Shown here: positions 1 to 5,492 of the stretch, piece after piece
How the letters are laid out: the number at the start of each line of letters is the position of its first letter
How positions within the stretch are numbered: position 1 is the stretch's first letter
Assembly: GCA_022615215.1 (NCBI GenBank)
Contig: JAKEHD010000730.1
Span: 1-5,545 of the forward strand
DNA: 5,545 nucleotides
Source of the DNA: Blastocatellia bacterium
GTDB taxonomy: Bacteria > Acidobacteriota > Blastocatellia > UBA7656
Reading direction: 5' to 3'
The notes under the pieces: generated by a model
The model's input: the letters and a program-made list of their open reading frames with translations, nothing else
Told to the model about the DNA's origin: nothing
The model's database searches: none
Position numbers and translations under genes: made by a program

Positions 1-462
1 GTTCGACGCACTCAGCGTGACCGTGTTGCCGTCAGGGTCAGTTGCAGACACGTTGAATGTCAGCGTCTGACCTACTTGTATTGTTTGTGACGTGCCTCCT
101 GATACCGTCACCACAGGACAATTGTTCGGCGGTGGAGGGCCGGGAGTGACGGTTATCTGCACAGTGACAGGGACGGGCACGCCGCCGCTGCAACCGTTGT
201 TGTCTGAAGCCGTGAAGTTGACATTGAAAGTCTGATTGACTTGGCCTGCCGAGGGTGTGAAGCTGAAAGTGCCGATTGCAGTCGGAGTGCCCGTCGCAGG
301 GTTGGGTGAGAAACTGGAGTTTGCTGGTAGATTCGATGCCTGCAAGGTGACTGTATTACCGTCAGGGTCAGTCGCAGACACGTTGAAAGTCAAAGTCTGA
401 CCTACTTGCACAGTGCGCGTTGTGCCTCCGCTGACTGTGATGTTCGGGCAGTTGTTCGGCGG
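1..462 (-). repeat. Tandem 330-bp coding repeat (110-residue Ig-like unit), one full and one partial copy
   Basis: The unit encoded at 133-462 starts again at 132 and continues past the left edge. Bases 1-132 line up with 331-462 at an offset of exactly 330. At the protein level 38 of the 44 visible residues of the second copy (361-404) match the first (251-294). Each copy opens with PPNNCP and carries SATDPDGNTVTL. The first copy also has a cysteine at 341 (DNNGCSGG), so C255 and C341 could form a disulphide within each module. The high identity of adjacent copies suggests recent duplication or gene conversion. The number of further copies cannot be seen. Confidence 0.9.
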
Positions 463-1212
463 AGCCGGTGCGCAGGTTACACTGCTCGTGGCCGATGCGA
501 TGACTATGTCGACGGATAATGAAATCAAGCCCGCTACACTTCCGCTTATATCCACATGTATTTGATTTACCGTCAGTGAAGAGGTTGTCACCCCGTCGCC
601 GCCGGGTATCTGCTCGTTGAGAGTTACCGTCCCGCTTAAAGGCAGGTTCACTGGCACAAGCCCTACGATGACCTGAATGACCCCGGAAACCTGTATGATG
701 GTGTTGGGCGGAACATTGGCCGTCACAATCGGCTCGCCGTGTATTTCGAGATTTTCTATCGTCGAGCCTGTGGCATTGCTGGTAGCTGTAACTCCGTCGC
801 AGTCGCTCGTCGATCTGGAGATGATAGTCCCGGCGGAGATAAACCCGTTGAGTATGCTCAAGCCGTTGACGGTGGAAGAACTCTCGGCGTGCGCTGAGTT
901 TGCGCCGACAGTACCTGATGTGGTATTGACGATCAGCCCGGTCGATAGGACATTCAAGACGCCGGGAACCCCTACGCTGACACTGGCTATTTGATTGGTG
1001 AATTCTCCTCCTGCGGGAGGCAGCGTGACGGGCGCTGCGCTGACCAGGCTCAGTGTGGTCGGTATCCCTAAAACCGTGACGGTGCCGCTTACGCTTGCGC
1101 CATTCGCTCCCCCGCCCACCGAACTCGCCTGGGCCAGAAGCGCTGATTGATTGCTTGCAATAAACATCACCAGTAACAGACAGATAAAGATCGTATTCAT
1201 TCTGGTCTTCAT
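1..1212 (-). CDS. Secreted choice-of-anchor P family protein with tandem Ig/cadherin-like repeats (C-terminus cut by window edge)
   Basis: The frame is open from the ATG at 1212 to the left edge, giving 404 codons with no stop. An AGGGGG ribosome site (1218-1223) lies 5 bases before this ATG; a second ATG at 1200 has none. Residues 1-29 look like a signal peptide: basic start MKTR, hydrophobic core IFICLLLVMFIA, and an AQA cleavage motif near residue 29. Residues about 35-247 resemble the choice-of-anchor P domain: a Gly/Ser/Thr/Val-rich beta protein with LPPAGGE (64-70), VTLNEQIPGGDG (196-207) and cysteines at 138 and 247 placed as in that family. From residue 251 come 110-residue repeats with GQTLTFNVSATDPDGNTVTL, typical of Ig-like/cadherin-like modules in cell-surface and exported proteins. 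One repeat is complete (251-360) and a second begins at 361. The C-terminal sorting or anchor signal lies outside the window, so whether it is anchored or released is unknown. Ligand and exact role are unknown; adhesion or matrix function is inference. The 269-base gap to the PilZ gene suggests a separate transcript. Confidence 0.85.
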   Translation of the reverse strand, partial: MKTRMNTIFICLLLVMFIASNQSALLAQASSVGGGANGASVSGTVTVLGIPTTLSLVSAAPVTLPPAGGEFTNQIASVSVGVPGVLNVLSTGLIVNTTSGTVGANSAHAESSSTVNGLSILNGFISAGTIISRSTSDCDGVTATSNATGSTIENLEIHGEPIVTANVPPNTIIQVSGVIQVIVGLVPVNLPLSGTVTLNEQIPGGDGVTTSSLTVNQIHVDISGSVAGLISLSVDIVIASATSSVTCAPAPPNNCPNITVSGGTTRTVQVGQTLTFNVSATDPDGNTVTLQASNLPANSSFSPNPATGTPTAIGTFSFTPSAGQVNQTFNVNFTASDNNGCSGGVPVPVTVQITVTPGPPPPNNCPVVTVSGGTSQTIQVGQTLTFNVSATDPDGNTVTLSASN

Positions 1213-1481
1213 AACTTCCCCCTTTTGAGATTGCTTGCGAAACCCTGGTCGCTTTTCTTATTAAAAGCTCGACTTTGGCCAGGTGGGGGCGGGGGCGTTC
1301 TCAGACCGAGCGATGTTTGAAGAGCATAGACGGATAAAGTCTGCCGGAATAACAGGCTTTACCTGCTTTTGAGCTTCCTTATATCGCCGCCCAAAAGATA
1401 GCTCTTTCCAGGCCGGTCTTCCGAACATCTGGCCAAAGTTGAGAAAGTGAGGGCATTCGCAACTTCTGAGAGCAGTGGTTT
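1213..1481 (-). other. Intergenic leader of the secreted-protein gene
   Basis: This 269-base gap lies between the PilZ stop codon and the secreted-protein start. I see no convincing sigma-70 promoter in it. TA-rich hexamers occur near 1258-1264 but no good -35 box sits upstream of them. It contains the hairpin at 1244-1283. It also contains part of an open frame on the minus strand (about 1560 to 1261, out of frame with the PilZ gene) whose only ATG, at 1428, would give 55 residues. That ATG has no ribosome site, and I recognise no domain in the peptide, so I do not call it a gene. Confidence 0.5.
1244..1283 (-). promoter_or_regulatory. Two-part hairpin in the 5' leader of the secreted-protein gene
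   Basis: On the plus strand CCTGG (1244-1248) pairs with CCAGG (1279-1283). Inside it GCTTTT (1251-1256) pairs with AAAAGC (1263-1268) around a 6-base loop. The right side has a 10-base unpaired stretch, so the two stems would be separated by an asymmetric bulge. The structure ends 32 bases before the start codon at 1212. It could be a weak terminator of transcription coming from the PilZ gene, a leader structure affecting translation, or chance. No run of U follows it in the minus-strand direction, which argues against a classical terminator. Confidence 0.3.
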
Positions 1482-1928
1482 CTAACAGCCCTTCCCTTGT
1501 TCGCTCAGGGAAGGAACCGCAGTTTGATTCCTCCCGACAGCGGATGAAGAAGCCAAAGGCTTATCCGCAAACCTCGGCTGGACGCTGTCAAACGCCACAG
1601 CCACTTTGGGAATTGATGAGATACTCACGATGCGCACCACTCTGGCCGAGTATTCCATCCATCGTTCTTTGTTGAAGGGGAGCTCTATCGAGATGTCGAG
1701 CTTTGCGCCGATGTCGAGAGGCGTCTTCAAAGAAAAGAGAGCGCCGCTCGAACTGAGGTTCTCTAAAACCCCCATCTCTTCAAAGTTCAGTCCCGCGCTG
1801 TTTCTGCCTTTCACCTTGAAGGTCCACTTGACCCAAAACCGGTGCGCTCTTTCGAACCCGCCGCAAGGCTTCTCAACGGTGAGAAGCGTCGATTCCGATT
1901 CATGTGGAAACCCTATCAAAAAGGCCAT
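1482..1928 (-). CDS. Small single-domain PilZ protein (probable c-di-GMP-responsive or PilZ-like adaptor)
   Basis: The gene encodes 148 residues. The ATG at 1928 follows AAGGGAG (1934-1940) at 5 bases. PilZ domains are beta barrels that often bind cyclic di-GMP and change a partner's activity, controlling motility, secretion or biofilm. Seen here: a basic N-terminal segment ERAHRFWVKW (26-35), the second PilZ motif N57-L-S-S-S-G62 matching (D/N)xSxxG, and the barrel strands ending in SARVVRI (94-100) and VAVAF (109-113). The usual RxxxR motif is imperfect: the arginines are R27 and R30, one residue too close, with E26 where the first arginine would be expected. Ligand binding is therefore uncertain. 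No membrane segment or output domain is present, so it would act in the cytoplasm through a partner. Residues about 118-148 lie beyond the domain, are of low complexity and are encoded by hairpin-rich DNA. It lies 230 bases downstream of the response regulator gene on the same strand and may have its own promoter. Confidence 0.85.
   Translation of the reverse strand: MAFLIGFPHESESTLLTVEKPCGGFERAHRFWVKWTFKVKGRNSAGLNFEEMGVLENLSSSGALFSLKTPLDIGAKLDISIELPFNKERWMEYSARVVRIVSISSIPKVAVAFDSVQPRFADKPLASSSAVGRNQTAVPSLSEQGKGC
1490..1568. repeat. Pair of inverted repeats within the 3' end of the PilZ gene
   Basis: Two hairpins lie close together. CCTTCCCT (1490-1497) and AGGGAAGG (1507-1514) form a perfect 8-bp stem with a 9-base loop. 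GCGGAT (1540-1545) pairs with ATCCGC (1563-1568), and AAGCC (1550-1554) pairs with GGCTT (1558-1562) inside it, around a 3-base loop with a 4-base bulge. They fall in the tail after the conserved PilZ domain. The first could help end transcription of the PilZ gene, although no U-run follows. Together they also look like an inserted palindromic repeat element; the window shows only one copy, so this cannot be decided here. Confidence 0.45.
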
Positions 1929-2158
1929 AAAAGCTCCCTTCGCTCTGATTTAAAAAGATGGCCCACAAACCCTGTTGGCTACCCGGTGAGGAGGTCTACG
2001 TCGAACGATTGCTTTATATTATTTTTCTTACGGTTTTTGAGTATAGGCTTTAGGGTCGCGGAGGTCTATAATCGAATCTCTATTTTTTCTGTAGTAATTT
2101 GACAGCGTGCTTGTAGATGTTCGTACTACGAAACTCGCTGTTGAAGCGGGGCTGTCTA
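1929..2158 (-). other. AT-rich intergenic region between response regulator and PilZ genes
   Basis: No gene is seen in these 230 bases. A promoter for the PilZ gene is expected here. The best -10 match on the minus strand is TATAAA (2013-2018), but its -35 region (CTCAAA, 2036-2041) is poor; a second candidate, TATAGA (2065-2070), is equally weak. A 9-base direct repeat GGAGGTCTA occurs at 1990-1998 and 2060-2068, 70 bases apart. The end nearest the regulator gene holds the inverted repeats at 2101-2156. Confidence 0.4.
2101..2156. repeat. Nested inverted repeats just past the response regulator gene
   Basis: GACAGC (2101-2106) pairs with GCTGTC (2151-2156). CAGCG (2103-2107) can instead pair with CGCTG (2136-2140). 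At the centre is a 13-base palindrome, TTCGTA-C-TACGAA (2120-2132). The element begins 2 bases beyond the regulator's stop codon. It could form the end of the kinase/regulator transcript or a protein-binding site in front of the PilZ gene. It lacks an adjacent strong U-run, so a classical intrinsic terminator is not established. Confidence 0.35.
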
Positions 2159-2791
2159 TCAATCCACGAGTTGATTCAGTATGGCATAGTGAGTCAATTC
2201 GGCATTGTTCTTCATCTTCATCTTGGTCAGAATGCGGCTTCGGTAGGTGCTGATGCTCTGGACGCTCAAGAAGAGTTCTTCAGCGATCTCTTTGACCGTT
2301 TTCCCTGATGCCAGCATACACAGGACTTGATACTCGCGGTCGGAAAGGGCTTCGTGCAGAGGCTTTTCGGTATCCGACACCAGATCGGCAGCCAGTTTTT
2401 CTGCAAGGGACGGGCTTATATACTTTCCGCCCGTCAACACCTTGCGGATGGCGGTTATCAACTGTTCCGGCGCGCTTCCTTTGGTCAGGTATCCGGCGGC
2501 GCCCGCTTTCAATGCCCGCACTGCGTACTGGTCTTCGGGGTGTATGCTCAACACCAGCACTCTAAGCCTGGGATTTTCGCTCGTCATCTCCTTCAGCACT
2601 TCCAGTCCGCTTCTGCCCGGCATGGTGATGTCGAGCAGTATGACGTCCCACTCTTCCGCGCGTACTTTGTTTAATGCGTCCTGTCCGTTCAATGCTTCTC
2701 CGGCCACCTCCATGTCCGGGGTCTTTGCGATGATCTGTTTCAGTCCTTCGCGAACAATCGGATGGTCGTCTGCGATGAGGATTTTTATCAT
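2159..2791 (-). CDS. NarL/FixJ-family response regulator (receiver + LuxR-type HTH)
   Basis: A 210-residue DNA-binding response regulator, the normal size for this family. Residues 1-118 form the receiver: acidic pair D8/D9, phosphorylation site D54 in ILLDITMPG, S82 at the conserved Ser/Thr position and K104 in YLTKGS. Residues 149-205 form the LuxR-type helix-turn-helix: LSDREYQVL, then ASGKTVKEIAEELFLS, then the recognition helix VQSISTYRSRIL. All key residues are present, so it should accept phosphate and bind DNA. The ATG at 2791 fits the family N-terminus (MIKILIADDHP) and has AAGGAA 5 bases upstream. The frame stays open up to an ATG at 2905 inside the kinase gene, but that 38-residue extension matches nothing in the family. 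The gene ends in two stops in a row (TGA TAG). It lies 91 bases after the kinase gene, probably in the same transcript, and is its likely partner. Target genes are unknown. Confidence 0.95.
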   Translation of the reverse strand: MIKILIADDHPIVREGLKQIIAKTPDMEVAGEALNGQDALNKVRAEEWDVILLDITMPGRSGLEVLKEMTSENPRLRVLVLSIHPEDQYAVRALKAGAAGYLTKGSAPEQLITAIRKVLTGGKYISPSLAEKLAADLVSDTEKPLHEALSDREYQVLCMLASGKTVKEIAEELFLSVQSISTYRSRILTKMKMKNNAELTHYAILNQLVD

Positions 2792-2796
2792 AACTG

Positions 2797-2802
2797 TTCC
2801 TT
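2797..2802 (-). promoter_or_regulatory. Ribosome binding site deciding the response regulator start
   Basis: AAGGAA lies 5 bases before the ATG at 2791. The alternative ATG at 2818 has only a more distant GGGGA and the one at 2905 lies inside the kinase gene. The site and the family N-terminus agree on 2791. Confidence 0.7.
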
Positions 2803-2882
2803 GCTCTCCGCAATTCATGAGCCGGATTCCCCGTCTGTCGGATGCCTCTTTCTTTTCAAATGCGCGCTCAGAATGAATACAT

Positions 2883-4916
2883 TTATTGGGCGCGCGACCG
2901 GTCAACCTCCCGGCGCACAGGCATTCGAACGGTCACTGTAGTGCCTTTCCCCCGGATGCCTTTGATTTCGATCTGCCCTCCCCAAAGAAGGGCGCGCTCC
3001 CGCATTCCTATAAACCCGAGCGATTTCGAATCGAATATCTTGCTTTTTGCAACCCCCTTGCCGTTGTCTTTAACCTCTAGTAAAAAATATCCCGCTTTCT
3101 CACTCAGCCTTATCAAGGCTTTGCTTGCGGCTGCATGGCGTGCCACGTTTGTGAGGGCCTCCTGAAAGATGCGGAAGACCGCTGTAGAGCGGTCATGGCC
3201 GAGCGTTATGTCTTTCGGGGGAGAAGTAAATATGCATTCTATTTCGGTTCGATTCTGAAATTCCTGTACCTGCCATTCGATGGCCGCCGCAAGACCGAGA
3301 TCATCCAGGATCCTCGGCCTCATCTCTGATGAAATCCTTTGCACGGTCAGAATCGTGTCATCTATCAAATTCGACATCGCTTCTATTTTGGTCAATAGAC
3401 TCCGTTGATCTTCATGCAGGCCGTCGCGCAACCAGGCCAGGTCGAGTTTCAATCCCGTCAGCGCCTGTCCAAGCTCGTCGTGTAGCTCGCGCGATATGCG
3501 GGTTCTCTCCTCTTCGCGCACCAGTTGGAGGTGTGTCGAGAGGGAGCGTAACTGTTCGTATGCCTTCTCCAGTCGTTTTTCGGTCTCCTTGCGTTCCGTT
3601 ATATCTATAAGTACGCCTTCGAGAAGCGGCATCGCCCCTGCCTCGCCTTCGGAGAGGTTTACATTTTCCAATACCCATACGGAGTTGCCGTCCTTGCGCA
3701 AAAGGCGGTGTTCGAAATTGGTGAGAATGCGCCGTTTTTGCAGACAGGCTAAAAAATCTTTGCGCTCGGCCGGATTGAAGTATAATTTCGCCGCTCCGGC
3801 GGCCAGTATCTCTTCCCTCGAATCGTACCCGAGTATGCGGGCGAAAGCTTCATTGCAATCCAGTATGCACCCGTCGAGAGTGGAGCGGTAAATGCCGGAG
3901 AAACTGCGTTCGAAAAGCAGGTGGTAGCGTTGCTCGCTCTCGCGTAACTTGCTCTCTGCCTGCTCGCGCTCGGTTATATCCTCGACCGTTCCTTCGTAAT
4001 ACAGAGTGGTTCCGTCATCTTTTCGAATCACTTTGGCGTTCTCTCGAACAAAAATCACAACGCCGTCGCGCCTCGTCCAGGCCGCTTCAAGCCCTTTGAC
4101 CTCTCCTTCCCGCTCAATAAGCTCTTTGAACCGGCTTCGAGGGTAGGCGGGTGAGAATCCTTCCGTCTCCAGATTGCGCGAAAGCAGTTCATCCGGGGAA
4201 GAGCAGCCCAGCATATGCACCAGTGACGGATTGGCCAGGAGAATACGGCCATCGGGGGTCGTGCGATAAATGCCTATAGGCACATTCTCAAAAAGGCTTT
4301 TATATCGCTCTTCGTTCTCCTTCAAAGCTTCTTTCGCGCGCTTTCGCTCGATGGCTATGCCTGCTATTTGCGTTGCGAGTTTGATGATTCGAAGCTCGTT
4401 CTCATTCGGGGTTCGGGGGGTGCGATCATACACTGCCAGAGTGCCGAGCAGGTCGCCGCTGCTTAATAAAATCGGCATGGACCAGCAGGCCCGCAGTTGA
4501 TGACTCAATGCCAGGTCGCGATAGTCCGTCCAGAGGGGATCGCTCGCTATGTCCGGCACGATGACCGGCCTTCTGAAATAAGCGGCGGTCCCGCAGGAAC
4601 CGGCGCGGGAACCTATCGCCAGGCCGTCCATAGCCTGTTTGTAGCTTTCAGGAAGGCTTGGGGCTGCGCCCTGCCGCAATTTCGTTCCTGCTTTATCGAC
4701 AAGCCATATAGAACAGACCGTGCCATTTGCCAGGTCTTCAACCGTAAGCGCCAGTAAGTTTAGAACATCAGGCAGGGGAGTGCCGTTGGCAATCATCTCA
4801 AACAGCCGATGTTGCCCGACCAGCAGCCGCACCTCCGCGCTGCTGCCGGACGATCCTGTAAGACCCTTATCCTGATCGAGCGTTTCACCTTTTTCAAACT
4901 GTGATGGGTACTTCAT
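2883..4916 (-). CDS. Soluble GAF-PAS-PAS sensor histidine kinase (HisKA_3 / NarL-UhpB type)
   Basis: A 677-residue sensor kinase that should autophosphorylate on histidine and pass the phosphate to the adjacent regulator. Domains: GAF at about 31-192, including GSCGTAAYF (106-114), DPLWTDYRDLA (126-136) and LRACWSMPI (141-149), a subtype common in soluble bacterial sensors; PAS at about 203-317, ending DITERE; a second PAS at about 331-442, ending DITERK; HisKA_3 dimerisation domain at about 465-535 with phosphorylated histidine H479 in RELHDELGQ; HATPase_c at about 575-667 with N-box N590 (EALTNVARH), G1 DNGKG (617-621), G2 GFIGMRER (634-641) and G3 GKGTT (656-660). All catalytic motifs are intact. 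Helical charged linkers join the domains. No signal peptide or membrane segment is seen, so it acts in the cytoplasm; the stimulus is unknown. I chose the ATG at 4916 because GGAAAGG lies just upstream; the ATG at 4952 (12 residues longer) has no ribosome site. A promoter candidate lies at 4992-5020. Confidence 0.95.
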   Translation of the reverse strand: MKYPSQFEKGETLDQDKGLTGSSGSSAEVRLLVGQHRLFEMIANGTPLPDVLNLLALTVEDLANGTVCSIWLVDKAGTKLRQGAAPSLPESYKQAMDGLAIGSRAGSCGTAAYFRRPVIVPDIASDPLWTDYRDLALSHQLRACWSMPILLSSGDLLGTLAVYDRTPRTPNENELRIIKLATQIAGIAIERKRAKEALKENEERYKSLFENVPIGIYRTTPDGRILLANPSLVHMLGCSSPDELLSRNLETEGFSPAYPRSRFKELIEREGEVKGLEAAWTRRDGVVIFVRENAKVIRKDDGTTLYYEGTVEDITEREQAESKLRESEQRYHLLFERSFSGIYRSTLDGCILDCNEAFARILGYDSREEILAAGAAKLYFNPAERKDFLACLQKRRILTNFEHRLLRKDGNSVWVLENVNLSEGEAGAMPLLEGVLIDITERKETEKRLEKAYEQLRSLSTHLQLVREEERTRISRELHDELGQALTGLKLDLAWLRDGLHEDQRSLLTKIEAMSNLIDDTILTVQRISSEMRPRILDDLGLAAAIEWQVQEFQNRTEIECIFTSPPKDITLGHDRSTAVFRIFQEALTNVARHAAASKALIRLSEKAGYFLLEVKDNGKGVAKSKIFDSKSLGFIGMRERALLWGGQIEIKGIRGKGTTVTVRMPVRREVDRSRAQ

Positions 4917-4921
4917 AAACA

Positions 4922-4928
4922 CCTTTCC
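4922..4928 (-). promoter_or_regulatory. Ribosome binding site deciding the kinase start
   Basis: GGAAAGG lies 5 bases before the ATG at 4916. The bases before the in-frame ATG at 4952 (GAATTCATGTCTCG) have no purine-rich site. This supports the shorter, 677-residue product. Confidence 0.65.
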
Positions 4929-4969
4929 GTTTTGGCACGATATCTCGCTCATCGAGACATGAATTCACA

Positions 4970-5018
4970 GACAGTCGTCCACTGATGAGGTATAGTATGG
5001 AATCCCACTTTGACTGTC
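4970..5018. repeat. 7-bp inverted repeat flanking the kinase promoter (possible operator)
   Basis: GACAGTC (4970-4976) and GACTGTC (5012-5018) are perfect inverted copies, with centres 42 bases apart, which is about four helical turns. The distal arm overlaps the -35 box and the proximal arm lies just after the expected transcription start. This placement suits a repressor or an autoregulating response regulator. Arms this short could arise by chance, and no protein has been tied to them. Confidence 0.35.
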
Positions 5019-5020
5019 AG
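4992..5020 (-). promoter_or_regulatory. Probable sigma-70 promoter of the kinase/regulator operon
   Basis: On the minus strand, CTGACA (5015-5020) matches 5 of 6 bases of the -35 consensus. A 17-base spacer follows, then TACTAT (4992-4997) as the -10 box, with 4 of 6 matches. An overlapping TATACC (4990-4995) could serve instead with a 19-base spacer. Transcription would start near 4985, about 70 bases before the ATG at 4916. Whether this sigma-70 consensus applies depends on the organism, which is unknown. Confidence 0.5.
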
Positions 5021-5465
5021 GCCGGTCCTATTTTCCGGTTTTCTTGTATTTTACAGGTTTAACCGATCCTCAACATGCTCAATCCATAAGGCGGGGGGAA
5101 AGTGAAAACCATATCGCATCGTACACAACACATCGAAGGTACTATAACGCGATGATTTAGTTTACAAGGATAAAATCGGCCGGGTCAATACTTTTTCAAA
5201 GCTCTGGAAAACCACTACCCTTTTATCGGCTTGAAGGAAAGTTTCAATTGATCCCTTGCAATGCGCAGAACCCGGCCCGTGAAACAGGGAGCAAGTTTTC
5301 AGAGTCCTGTCGTCCGCTACACTGAGTTTGATCGACCCTCATATTTTTTATTACACTTTTTCTCGAATCTGGTATACAATGGACCGGTCATGAAAATGAC
5401 ACACATCGACTGATCCGCCACGATGTAGGGCGGCGATGAACCAGGGGTTTCAACAGCTTTTGCTC

Positions 5466-5492
5466 AGAATGTGACTGTTAAATCCACATTCT
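5466..5492 (-). terminator. Hairpin over the stop codon of the upstream gene (weak terminator candidate)
   Basis: AGAATGTG (5466-5473) and CACATTCT (5485-5492) form a perfect 8-bp inverted repeat with an 11-base loop containing the TAA stop codon at 5478-5480. In the minus-strand direction it is followed by GAGCAAAAGC and not by a U-run, so it may slow or protect the 3' end instead of ending transcription by itself. A second, shorter GC hairpin lies beyond it (CCGCC 5415-5419 with GGCGG 5429-5433). Confidence 0.3.

Larger units (their letters stand above)
4917..5477 (-). other. Long non-coding region upstream of the kinase gene
   Basis: About 560 bases carry no convincing gene on either strand; frames are short and lack domains. 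The part next to the kinase gene contains its likely promoter and leader (TSS expected near 4985, leader about 70 bases). Farther up, TTGACC (5183-5188) and TAAACT (5159-5164), 18 bases apart, form a weaker promoter-like pair on the minus strand. On the plus strand, TATACA (5373-5378) resembles a -10 box but leads to nothing recognisable. No riboswitch or known RNA was recognised. Confidence 0.55.

Noticed and set aside
677..994. Plus-strand ORF of 105 residues
   Set aside because: It lies wholly within the secreted-protein gene on the opposite strand. Its composition mirrors that gene's Val/Ser/Thr-rich codons and it has no domain.
1149..1238. 10-base direct repeat GATTGCTTGC at 1149-1158 and 1229-1238
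   Set aside because: It is short, with one copy inside the signal-peptide coding region; most likely chance.
1261..1428. Minus-strand ORF of 55 residues from the ATG at 1428
   Set aside because: It has no ribosome site and no recognisable domain, and the open frame extends upstream through the PilZ gene, so it is likely non-coding. It is kept only as part of the repeat-element finding.
1213..1481. Possible c-di-GMP riboswitch before the secreted-protein gene, suggested by the PilZ neighbour
   Set aside because: I could not find the conserved GEMM core sequences; only a simple hairpin is present.
1606..1953. Plus-strand ORF of 115 residues opposite the PilZ gene
   Set aside because: It is antisense to a clear PilZ domain, with no domain and no ribosome site of its own.
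2099..2127. TTGACA on the plus strand as a -35 box
   Set aside because: No acceptable -10 box lies 16-18 bases downstream, and any transcript would run antisense into the regulator gene.
2442..2876. Plus-strand ORF of 144 residues opposite the response regulator
   Set aside because: It is antisense to a gene with every receiver and HTH landmark; it is a shadow frame.
5103..5156. Plus-strand GTG ORF of 17 codons after a GGGGGG tract
   Set aside because: It is too short, the spacing to the purine tract is too small and the peptide has no recognisable features.
5351..5413. Plus-strand promoter-like TATACAAT followed by a 7-codon ORF (MKMTHID)
   Set aside because: The -35 match is poor, there is no ribosome site and no gene follows, so a leader peptide is not supported.
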